Assembly (NCBI GenBank): GCA_019054805.1 | Contig: JAHQIY010000001.1 | Location: forward strand, 5,222,501-5,286,500 | Length of the DNA: 64,000 nt | From: Brachionus manjavacas | Lineage: Eukaryota; Rotifera; Eurotatoria; Ploima; Brachionidae | Direction: 5' to 3' | In this document: positions 48,190 to 57,194 of the stretch, piece after piece | Position numbering within the stretch: position 1 is the first letter of the stretch | Layout of the letters: every line of letters begins with the position of its first letter | Made by a program: the position numbers and the translations under genes | Notes under the pieces: model-generated | Database searches by the model: none | Told to the model about the DNA's origin: nothing | What the model saw: only the letters and a program-made list of their open reading frames with translations

Positions 48190-49593
48190 CTATAGCACTC
48201 CGCATACCATTGATTCATCGCCGGTAAAAATGGCATCTGATTTGGAAACACCGCTTTTAGATTTAATCCAACATGTGCCACCATTGTAAGCAGTCCATGT
48301 AAAATGAGTGCAACCGGGTGTTTGAGCGCACCGTCCACCACATTCTTCTCCAGTTGATTTTTCATTTTTAAGATCATTATCTTTAAAATCACAAGCAAGA
48401 GCCCAATTTCCTTTCCAATCTATTTTAGCATCAGCCTCAGATCTAACAACTCCGCAAACCATTGACTTATCATATGTATAAAACGCATCTGATTTAGCAA
48501 TGCCATTTTTTGATTTCATCCAGCACATTCCGCCATTAAAAGTAGTCCAAGTAAAATGAGTACACGAGGGTGTTTGAGCGCACCGTCCACCACATTCTTC
48601 TCCTTTCAGAGACTCAAATTTAATATTTTCACCTCCAAAATCACAAGCATGAGCCCAGTTATCTTTCCATTCGATCAATTTTTTTTCTTGTTCAGTCAAC
48701 CATTTTCCATATTCGCTTGACTTATTTTTTATTAATAACTTTCTGTCTGGTACTTGTACATTAGAGTCATAATCACTTGGTTTGTGTATTGGAATCGATT
48801 CTTTTTTGGGAATATGAGTCCATTCATATTCTTTTACGTAGTATCCTTCATTATGGCCGCAGTAAATTCCATCAATATCGACAATAAATCGATTGTAGCG
48901 ACCCCAGCATCTAGCATCTGGACTAATCACATCAAATTCAACCTGAAAAAATCCAAATTCCTCGTTACCGTAGACTATTTTGGCTCTAACTCGATTTAGT
49001 ATTCTATTCACAAATACTCCTCTTCTTTCCTCAAAAGTGATCATCTCTCCATATTTCATTGTGAACCAATCGTCCTCTGTTCCATCTTCAAACAACTTTA
49101 TCTCCATGTCAAAACCAAGATTATTCCATACACCCATTTCTGGTCTATTTGACAATGAGCCGCCAAATAACTTTGCAACTTGAATTTAGAGTTAGTTTTA
49201 ATGTCTCTTAAAATGTCTGACATTGTAAATTTTAGAATGAAAAAATGGCGCAAGAAAAGCCTCTTTTAAATTGAAAAAATCTAAACAGGCTCTATAAATT
49301 CAGCCACTAGATCATATGCAAAAAAAATCTTAGGAATTTTCTCATATTAAATGCATGAAAATTAATTTTCAGAGTATTTCCATGACCAATTTTAGACCTT
49401 CCTCGAAAATTTTTTTAATATTTTCAAGAATTTATTGTTTTTTTCTGTTCTAAAACTCACAATGTCCAGAATCGATTGACATCTTACTGAAGCCTTTATA
49501 ACCTGATACAAAAAAACCTATTATATATGAATGAACAACATTTTGGATTATGGCTAAAATAAGGAAAAAATAAAGAATATTTTTCAACTTCAT
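48190..49593 (-). CDS. Secreted protein with two PAN/apple-like domains
   Basis: Two minus-strand exons: 49593-49461 and 49178-48190, phase 1, 373 residues. The first exon supplies a signal peptide (LKNILYFFLILAIIQNVVHS). Residues about 55-200 form a domain I do not recognise, rich in aromatic and acidic residues (DDWFTMKYGEMITFEERRG, CWGRYNRFIVDIDGIYCG). Two repeats follow at about 215-288 and 299-373, each with a W-x-C-DF start, EECGGRCAQTPxCTHFTWT and GGxCWxKSK, ending MVCGV. They are about three-quarters identical and resemble PAN_4-type domains that bind protein or carbohydrate. They end exactly at the stop. The upstream exon is inferred from phase, donor TT|GTGAGT and acceptor TTCAAG; the second exon alone lacks a signal peptide. 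Likely extracellular; partner unknown. Confidence 0.85.
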
Positions 49594-49962
49594 TTTTTAT
49601 AAAAATTTTTCTTGAATATTCTATGCCTTTTTATATGACTTGAATCATGTTTTTTATTTTCAGAAATTAAATTTCTATTAAACCTTAAATGTTTTGTTTT
49701 CATTAGAAGATATAAATAGGTATTTACATTAAAGAAACATTTTTTCAAGCAAGCCATGCTTTTATTTTACATTAGTTTTTAAACTGTCATACTAAATTAG
49801 ATTTGTGTTTAGAAATGAATGACTTTTAGTTAGCATTGTTAAATTCAGTAAACCAGAAAGTTAAAAAAAATTCTAATCAATTTTCTATTAGTTAAATTTA
49901 ATTCTGTTATTAGAAAAATTTAATGGTAATTTTAACTGATTGTTTTAACTTAGTATCCATTC
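49594..49962. other. Gene-free spacer
   Basis: Upstream flank of the PAN-domain gene. A TTCAAG acceptor-like site lies 22 bases before its ATG on the minus strand. Nothing else seen. Confidence 0.45.
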
Positions 49963-50321
49963 CAGAGTTGTTTTTAAGTCACAAGTCTTAGGTCAAGTCA
50001 AGTCAATGACTTAAAATTTTTTTTCAATTGCTTATTACTTACGGTTTGTTGATCTCCTGCTGCTTTATTTTTTAAATTTTCAAAAATTTTGAAATTTTTA
50101 AATAATAAAAAGCTCTTTTATTGGTCTTTTACAAAATTTATTTAAATTTCTATTAAAAGCTCTATTTAAATTCATAAAAATTTTTAATGATTTTTTATTG
50201 GATTAATTAAAGAATTTATTTTTAAGTTTTAAAATCAGAAAATTAATTGACTTGACTTAACTTCACTAAAAAAAAAAAAAAAAAAATTTTAAGTCATGAC
50301 TTTGATTTAAAAACAAGTCTG
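49963..50321. repeat. Second copy of the CAGAGTTGTTTTTAAGTCA element
   Basis: Inverse orientation relative to the copy at 971-1463, sharing both ends (CAGAGTTGTTTTTAAGTCAC and AAAACAAGTCTG) and the interior words TTACGGTTTGTTGATCTCCT and TAATAAAAAGCTCTTT. It lacks about 130 bp that the other copy has after the GATCTCCT word. Flanks ATCCATTC and ATCTATAA agree at only five of eight positions, so the target duplication has decayed. Confidence 0.8.
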
Positions 50322-50449
50322 ATCTATAATTCATCCAAAAAAAAAACTATTGAAAAAAATCTTTACATGATATAAAATATATTATATATTTTTTTTTGTT
50401 ATTAAAAAAATAAGAAATTAGTTTTGTATAAACAAAATAAATTTATAGC

Positions 50450-50735
50450 TGCCCCTTTTCTATCCTAGCGAATAATGGAAAGGCGATCATTTCCTTCTAT
50501 GGTACCTTCTTAATTAATGGCTCCGATCTGACAGAGAAATTAGTGCATCGAGTTGATCATCTAAACCACAATTATTACCCAGTCGAAACCGGTCTCTTCA
50601 TTTTTATGATGAAAGGGGTTTAAACATTCGCACCGTATTGCAGAGATATTTTGAAGATTTTTCTACTCTCAGCGGGTTTTGAACCCTCGATCCTCTGCTT
50701 GCATGATTAAAACACAAACCATTCGATTATAAATA
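50450..50735 (-). repeat. Candidate tRNA-derived SINE
   Basis: On the minus strand from about 50735 the sequence resembles a tRNA: ATCGAATGGTTTGTG in the D-arm/A-box place, a possible anticodon stem TGTTT/AAGCA, then GAGGGTTCAAAACCCGC, a T-arm with four of five pairs and a B-box like GGTTCAAAACC. It is followed by about 200 bp of GC-richer unrelated body ending near AGGGGCAGCTATAAATTTAT. Only one copy is in the window, so SINE status is unproven. Confidence 0.45.
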
Positions 50736-50889
50736 AATTTACTTTGTAAAAATTCTACATGAATTTAGAATAATTTATCTTTTAAACAGTACTGATTTGC
50801 TACGAGATTCTGATAAAATTTTACGTAAATTAAGGTTTTTTACGTTAAAAATGTAATTTTGCGATTAAGCAAAGGAAATTTGAAAAAAA

Positions 50890-52110
50890 ATTGCCACAGT
50901 CACCGCATTTTTGTTTCAGTTTAGAGCAGTGTTTTCTAAAATGATCAAGTGAATTGCAAATGAAGCAGTTGGATTTCTTCCCGACTTACAAGTTACAAGG
51001 ATCTTCCAATCTTTGAATTTTGTTACACCAATGATATTTTGAATCGTTGATTTTTTCAAATATTTGATTTTTATTCTAATTCTACCATTTTCAACTTTAA
51101 TTGGTCAGTGTCCTCAAGTACTATTTCGCTTTTATCCCTTGAAATGTTTTCTGTTTCAAGTCTGTTTTCTTGATTCTTTCCTAAACCATTTTCAATAAAA
51201 TTTTTACTTCATTCAAGTCAGGAATTTTCCACATTTTCAAGGAAAATTTCGAAAGGGAGTTCAATATTTGGTGGATTGTAAAGACAAAAAAATGTGTATT
51301 TTTTAAGCTTATCTTGATGCAAAGAAGTTCTGCAGAATATGATGCATTATGTTGGAGGGAGTATCATATTTTTGAGTCTAATGAAATTCCTAAGAACTTT
51401 AATTTTTCTTTTAAATTTAAAATGTTTTCATATAATTTTAGGTCAAGATTAGTTTTTTTCTAGAGTTTTTTTCAAAGATCGTGAAGCATGACTTTTCAAT
51501 AGACATTTTCATTTTCCATTTTAAAAGCCATTTTTCAATTTCTTTCAAGTACTTATTAATTAAACTCTCGATATTTCCTTTCTTTTTAAAAATATAAAAA
51601 GTGAGCTAAGTCATCTGTAAAAAGAAGAGAGTATTGGCTATTGTTCTTATTTCTTTTAGGTATGTCATTAATGAAAATGCTGAAAAGAAGCGGACTAATT
51701 ACTAATCCTTGTGGAACCACTGCTTTAATTAAGTATTGGTCACTCAAATGTCAGTTTACTTTTACTATAAAAGATCTGGAATCGAGAAATGATCTGATCC
51801 AGTAAATAAGATTAGGAGGAAGATTAGTTTTAGTTTTAATTAGCTTATAAATTAGTCCATCATGCCAAACTCTATCGAAGGCTTTAGAAATGTCAAAATA
51901 TAAACAGCAGACTTTTTTCTTTCTATTAAAAGATTCTGCTACTTTTTGTATAAGAAAATAAAGATTATCCGCTGTGCGCCTATGTTTTCTATATTCTGCT
52001 TGCTCATTTATAAGTAGGTTATTTCTTTCAATGAAATGTTATATTCTTGTATAAATAATACGTTCAAGTAACTTACCAAGGTGACTTGTCCTGAGATTAT
52101 ATCTGCTGGT
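50890..52110 (-). mobile_element. Rearranged non-LTR retrotransposon
   Basis: Reading the minus strand from 52060 downwards: RT with EYRKHRRTADNLYFLIQK, CCLYFDISKAFDRVWHDGL, AVVPQGLVISPLLFSIFIND and a YADD equivalent LLFTDDLA; then EKWLLKWKMKMSIEKSC; then near 51345 the RT tail (DTPSNIMHH) runs directly into an endonuclease piece (ILQNFFASR, then YNPPNIELPFEIFLE), which normally lies upstream of RT; finally near 50960 a zinc knuckle CFICNSLDHFRKHC, which normally lies in ORF1. The same family occurs on the plus strand at 57.2-59.7 kb. Confidence 0.85.
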
Positions 52111-52118
52111 TTGCATTA

Positions 52119-52886
52119 TGTCAAAACGGTTGGTTCGTAGGATACGCTTCTGGTTTGCCTAGAACAAGTAACGCGCTAGAGTCGGTTCATGATAAAATCA
52201 AGAAAGTATTAGACAAAAAACGACAAGGTTTGATTCCATTTTTGAATGTATGTAGAAATAATATCATAAAAGAGTGGACTGTTGAACGTTCACCAACTCT
52301 CGTGTTACAAGATTCAAGTACAAACGAAGTCAGAAATGTCGAAAATTTGAATCAAAAAGTATTCAATTATCATCCAATTATAGCTAAATCAGATTTAGTT
52401 AAAGATTAAAAGTGGAATAACCAAAATAAAACAATTATTTATTTCAAAGATGATAATTATTATTATTTTAGCTCTAGCGACAAATCTGACATTTCGAAAA
52501 ACGATTGCAAATCGTTTAATCAAGCGTTAAATGGCAAAAAGTGGTCGAATTTCGACTAGATGATGAATCAAATTTACAGCATTCACTGAGTGAAATACGA
52601 CGAAAACGACTGGACGTTAAGCTCTTGTACTTGTTGGTTTTGGCTTAAACACTATAAATGTCATCATCAAATTGCAATCGCAGCACGCAAGAAAAAGTGT
52701 AATTTTGACCCTGTCGGTATCGATATCCCAATTCAATCAAATCGAAAAAAAGGAAGACCAAAAAAAACACTAAAGGCTCTCCTTTTTCAACCAAGCGATT
52801 CACAAGCTTCAAGTTTGTCTCCAAAGGGATTTAAAAATAATATAGTTTTTTTTAATAGATGTGTTTTTTTAATAAATATGTGTTGA
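52119..52886 (+). mobile_element. MULE-type transposase relic, C-terminal part with SWIM zinc finger
   Basis: Plus-strand frames read CQNGWFVGYASGLPRTSNAL, the C-terminal motif of Mutator-like transposases (W-x-x-G-x-AS-x-x-PxTNNALE). Further on is a SWIM finger SSCTCWFWLKHYKCHHQIA (CxCx8CxH) and a tail with RKKGRPKKTLKAL, an AT-hook. Stops and a frameshift lie between (about 52410 and 52560), and the catalytic DDE part is missing. It is bounded on the left by the retroelement near 52110. Confidence 0.85.
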
Positions 52887-53657
52887 AATATAAATAAAAA
52901 TTTCAACACATTTTTTTTTCAACAGTTTTTTAACAGTTTTTTCTTAATTTTAATGGATATTTTTATTAATTGTGGTTTTTTTAATAAAATTCTGGTATTT
53001 TATTAAAAAATTGTGGTATCAAAAATGATTTCGGATAAATGAACTTCTTTCAGTTTTATTTGTGACAGATTGACCATCAACTTATTCCAAAAAATGTATG
53101 GATATTTCAACAATAATAAACTTATTGCTTTTCTGATTGTGATAATTTAGCGATACTTTCTTTTCTTTGACCAAAACCAAAGTTTAGCTTTCATCTTGTT
53201 ATGCAAAATTGAAATAATGAAAAAAAAATAAATCAGAAAAGAAAATTAAACAAAAAAAATAAAAAAATTTGGCACGAAATAAATAAGAAATTTCCGAAAC
53301 CTATTACCGTATTTTTTCAGATAATACTCCTCTGAAATTAAAGGAAACAAATTTTATATCTCAAAGGGCACTATTAACGTAATTTTGAAAATTATGGACT
53401 TAATGTATTAGCACTTTATAATTAAACTGAGTCTTTTCCCAAATTAATTCCTTGATTCTTTATTTTTTTAAAGATATTTGCTTATTGAATAATTAGCCTT
53501 AGTATATAAATTTTGGATTATTTTTAAATTTAATGATTCATTTATAAATGTATCAAAAAAATCATTTATTATTTTTAAACAAAAATTCTATCAGAATTAA
53601 AAATAAAATTCTTGAAAATATTTTTTGAATGAAAAAATTTCTTTATTTATTCAAAAC
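52887..53657. other. Gene-free spacer with a possible transposon end
   Basis: A/T-rich. TTACCGTATTTTTTCAGATA at 53305-53324 resembles a widespread TACCGTATTTTTC-type terminal repeat, but no partner end is visible. No gene seen. Confidence 0.4.
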
Positions 53658-55403
53658 TTAAAAATTAATGTAAATTTTTTTATAATTCATAATCCATGAA
53701 ACTAATAGCCAAACACAAACCCAATAGATCGAATTCGTTAAGAGTAAAAAATGAGAATATCCAAAATTGAAATTTGGAAAATAATTTCCAAAAACTAAAT
53801 GACCAATATAGATGACTATTGAATTTCTTCCCATATATAAAAACGGAGTGCCTGAGTACCAGTCAAGCATGTCCACAAGAACAAACAATAAGCTTAAACT
53901 AAAAAGTCCTAAGGAAGCCATCACAAGGATAAAACTTAATGACCACAAATTCTTATTAATAGGAATCCATCCATCATTTATGCTAAACTTGCACAATATT
54001 AATCCAATAAGTCCAAAAATTATTCCATAAAAAATAAATTTTAAAACTATTTTTTTCTTTTGATCATGATGCAAAATAATGTGTCCAGTCATTACCCCTA
54101 AATAAGTTAGTACACAACTTGTTAAGCATCCAAGTAAGCCTTCAGGATCATAAGGAATTTGATTTTTGTAAATAAATTTACATGTTGGATCTTGATACAT
54201 GTGACTTGTGCCTAAAATTTTACGATCTACAAAGCCTGCAGCACCTCCTGTACAATTGAAGTGCGAGCCATTTTCATGTAAGCCACCAGGTCCAAGATAG
54301 CCTGATTGACAATTGTCCAATGGCAGCAGAAATGTGAAAAGTATCCATAAAAACAGAAAAAATGAGCTTACTAGCCATTGAATCCAGTAATGAAATATTT
54401 CAACAAATTTTCTCTGATTGTTCAGCAAAAAGTTATACTCATAATTATTAAGCTTTATATTTAATAGCTCTAATAACGCCATAAAAAAGTAGGATATGGA
54501 AAATCGTTGCAAAACTCCCATTATTCGTAATTCACTCAATTTTAAATCTGATGAGTTCGAAGTTACAAGACCAAAAAAAAACAGCAGCAAAGCTCTCCTG
54601 ACAATTTTAATGATGACATTTGATAATTGAAAATTATTCTGTCTAAAAATGCTTTTGAACGACAGAGGTATCGATACACCCATGAGAAATATGAATATGG
54701 GAAACACAGTATCTGCCAATTTAAGTCCATTCCAAACTGAATGATCCAGTACTGAATAACCTCCAGCTCCAAAATTAACAAAAATCATTATGCTAAGACA
54801 CATACCACGTAGAACATCAATACTTTTAATTCTGTTTGGTCTTGTACATTGTCTCAAGATACCTTCTTGGTCTTCATTTATTACTATTCGATCTGTGCCA
54901 GTTTCTGGTCCATCAATTAATCTATTTTTAAATTTTATAAAAATAAACTTTACTAAAAAATAGCACAAATATAAAAAAGATAGAATGCATGAGACAATAA
55001 TCAATGGCTGGTACTTATTTGGCTTTCCATTATCTACAATGATGAAATAGCAATTAAATTTAAAGTTGTAATAATCTATTCGGACTCTAATGACAGATTT
55101 TTCGTTTAATGAGACCACTTTTTGCGATAATGATTCACATATGAATTCATCAGTAGCAAGCGACTTGAAATAAAAATAATAACTTGGATAAAATGTGTCC
55201 AAAGAAATTGAGTTATTTAAGAAGTTATTAAATTGGCCGTAATTGACTGCTTTACATTTATCACATTCAATATTTCTTATCCTGACATTTATGCTTTTTG
55301 TTGAATTGGTTTCGAATAAAACTGTGGAATTTTGGTTGTTTTGAGCATTTATTTTGGTAAATAAAAAATTCAAGACAGCAACTATAATTAGCATAGAATT
55401 CAT
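53658..55403 (-). CDS. HGSNAT: Heparan-alpha-glucosaminide N-acetyltransferase-like membrane protein
   Basis: Single exon, 581 residues. N-terminal signal peptide (SMLIIVAVLNFLFTKINA), a lumenal domain of about 110 residues with cysteines, then a transmembrane segment (PLIIVSCILSFLYLCYFLV) and a multi-span region. Family motifs: IKSIDVLRGMCLSIMIFVNF, HSVWNGLKLADTVFPIFIFL with H221 at the place of the active-site His, and GPGGLHENGSHFNCTGGAAG. Near the end are DWYSGTPFLYMGRNSI and YIGH. In animals HGSNAT carries acetyl groups from cytosolic acetyl-CoA across the lysosomal membrane to heparan sulphate glucosamine. Length and order fit, so lysosomal heparan degradation is the likely role, though other acyltransferase-3/YeiB-like relatives exist. 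No intron despite the size. A TAG lies 17 bases before the ATG but has a purine-rich lead, so it is a poor acceptor. Confidence 0.92.
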   Translation of the reverse strand: MNSMLIIVAVLNFLFTKINAQNNQNSTVLFETNSTKSINVRIRNIECDKCKAVNYGQFNNFLNNSISLDTFYPSYYFYFKSLATDEFICESLSQKVVSLNEKSVIRVRIDYYNFKFNCYFIIVDNGKPNKYQPLIIVSCILSFLYLCYFLVKFIFIKFKNRLIDGPETGTDRIVINEDQEGILRQCTRPNRIKSIDVLRGMCLSIMIFVNFGAGGYSVLDHSVWNGLKLADTVFPIFIFLMGVSIPLSFKSIFRQNNFQLSNVIIKIVRRALLLFFFGLVTSNSSDLKLSELRIMGVLQRFSISYFFMALLELLNIKLNNYEYNFLLNNQRKFVEIFHYWIQWLVSSFFLFLWILFTFLLPLDNCQSGYLGPGGLHENGSHFNCTGGAAGFVDRKILGTSHMYQDPTCKFIYKNQIPYDPEGLLGCLTSCVLTYLGVMTGHIILHHDQKKKIVLKFIFYGIIFGLIGLILCKFSINDGWIPINKNLWSLSFILVMASLGLFSLSLLFVLVDMLDWYSGTPFLYMGRNSIVIYIGHLVFGNYFPNFNFGYSHFLLLTNSIYWVCVWLLVSWIMNYKKIYINF

Positions 55404-56320
55404 TTTTTTAATTGAATCTATTTTTTTTTTTCATTTGAAGTGATTAGATAAAGTTAGAGAATTAATTAAGATGAGATCAAAATTTCTAACAAGGTGTTCA
55501 CATTTAAAAGATTCAAAGGACTTTTAACTTAATTTAAGTTAATAATGCATTTTGAATTTTTAACTTGCAATGGATTAAAATTCAGTTTATCAATCATTTT
55601 GATTTAGATAATTTTTTTGAAGAAAAATTGAAATTTTGCAGGAAACTGCACGTCATTAAAAAGTAATTAATTCAACTGCGAAATTTAATTGAGGAGTTTT
55701 TGCAGAGCTTTATCTAATATTTAGCATGATTTTTGCATTAGTTAGCATTTTGCAGAGAGATTTGATCAAATACCATTCAAAAATTAAAAAAAAATACTTT
55801 TTTATCCTAAACTTCAAGATGCCATGAGGCGCGAGCATAAATAGTGTTTCATCAATGAAAAATAATATTTTTCATTTATTAAGTTTTTGACAATAATTTA
55901 TTGTGAGTTTCAATTTTACATCATTTTTATAAAATTTAAGTTTTTTAGACGAATTTTTGAAACTTTAATATTTTTTATAATATTGATCGTATTATTTAGA
56001 CCCTCAAAATTCTGTTTTATTTATTTTTTAAACCGTTTAAGAGTTTTTCCTGTGAAAAAAATTTTAGTTTTTTATCTATTTAGACTTAAACAAAGCGATT
56101 TTAGTTAACAAAAAAATATTAAACAAAAAAAGTTTGTGCTTTAATCCTTTTCGGATAATATTTGATAAACTGCTATATTTTTAAATTGCTTATGTAAGAA
56201 ATATTATTCAAGCAAAATCGTTTTTGAAAAGCTCATTCTCTTTTAATTTAGAATAATCTAAAAAAATCTCTTCTTAATTAATTAAATAATTAAACCTTGT
56301 TGTGCAAAGCCAAAAAAAGA
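55404..56320. other. Gene-free spacer
   Basis: No exon supported. TTTTGCAGA-type words at 55690-55760 recall those near 39200 and 44500. The open stretch at 55887-56108 is low-complexity Phe/Ile/Leu and probably chance. Confidence 0.45.
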
Positions 56321-56592
56321 GTTAACGTATTTTCTCGAATTTACCGACATGTAGGTATGTACATAACGACATGTCGTTAAATAATCTTTTTAATGTTATA
56401 AGACTCTGTCGTTAAAATCGAGCAATTACGTTAAACATTTTTTGAAAATTCAGTGATAACGTAATCATCCGAATTGAGTGACATGTCTTTAAAATAGAGT
56501 ACTCTATTTTTATGACACTCTGTAATAACATGTAAATAATTCTATAGTGACATGTAACTAAAAAATTTAATAATTCGGATAATTACGTTATT
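56321..56592. repeat. Cluster of interleaved inverted repeats
   Basis: The ends TTAACGTATTTTCTCGAATT and the complement of AATAACGTAATTATCCGAAT face each other. Inside, GACATGT occurs several times in both orientations with GTCGTTAA/TTAACGAC and an AGAGTACTCT palindrome. It looks like a short TIR element or decayed satellite with nested palindromes. Confidence 0.6.
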
Positions 56593-56700
56593 TTGACTAG
56601 ACTTGTTTTTAAGTCACAGGGTTAAGTCAAAGTCACTAAAATTAAACTCAAATATTTCATATGACTTGACTCGAAATAATTCAATTTTTGCATCGAAATA
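56592..56700. repeat. Truncated third copy of the AAGTCA-type MITE
   Basis: TAGACTTGTTTTTAAGTCAC and the following GTTAAGTCAAAGTCACTAAA match the left end of the element at 971-1463; the rest is missing or diverged. Confidence 0.65.
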
Positions 56701-56810
56701 ATTTAAGTATATATAGCAACAGTCTTTTTTGAATTCGAAATTCTTGGAACCGTCCAAAAAGCTCGTTTTAAATTGAAAGACTTGTTGAAAACTTTAGCTT
56801 AAGATTAAAT

Positions 56811-56872
56811 ACAGTCAAACCTCATCAATCCGATCCTCTTTAACTCGAAATTCTCGCTTATCCGATCAAATT
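56811..56872. repeat. Pogo/Tigger-like terminal repeat fragment
   Basis: TA followed by CAGTCAAACCTCATCAATCC and then CTCGCTTATCCGATC has the character of pogo-type (Tc1/mariner superfamily) ends, which begin CAGT and insert at TA. No opposite end is seen, so it is a fragment. Confidence 0.4.
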
Positions 56873-56911
56873 TTGTGAAAAAAAAGCTGTTTCCTAATTT
56901 TTGATTCTATA

Positions 56912-57191
56912 TGTTACCCTGAACAATAACTTATTCATCAGCTTGTCAACTGATGCACAAAGATAATTGTCACGTATCTCAGAAGTTAGACGCTTCGAAA
57001 TGCTGACAGATACGTTAAGTTAAGCACTTAGCTTACATCTTGACTTAATTATAAGCTCGTGTTCTTGACACGAACATATAGGTATAAATAAGAATTCCAT
57101 TCTTAGAACTTCATAACGTTCAATAACTTAAATAAAGCTTTTAAAGGATTAAACATTGTTTATTATAGACCGGTTACAATTGGTAGCAGCG
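56912..57191 (+). mobile_element. Candidate solo LTR with primer-binding site
   Basis: The segment 56912-57178 starts TGTTACCCTG and ends CCGGTTACA, the TG...CA pattern of an LTR. It contains TATAAATAAG near 57082 and AATAAA near 57131. Two bases after its end is TGGTAGCAGCG (57181-57191), close to the complement of an initiator Met tRNA 3' end (TGGTAGCAGAG). No gag or pol follows; non-LTR sequence begins at once. It may be the 5' remnant of an LTR retrotransposon truncated by the next element. Confidence 0.5.
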
Positions 57192-57194
57192 ATA

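Noticed and set aside
48754-49183. Plus-strand frames opposite the PAN-domain gene.
   Set aside because: Shadows of the minus-strand coding exon.
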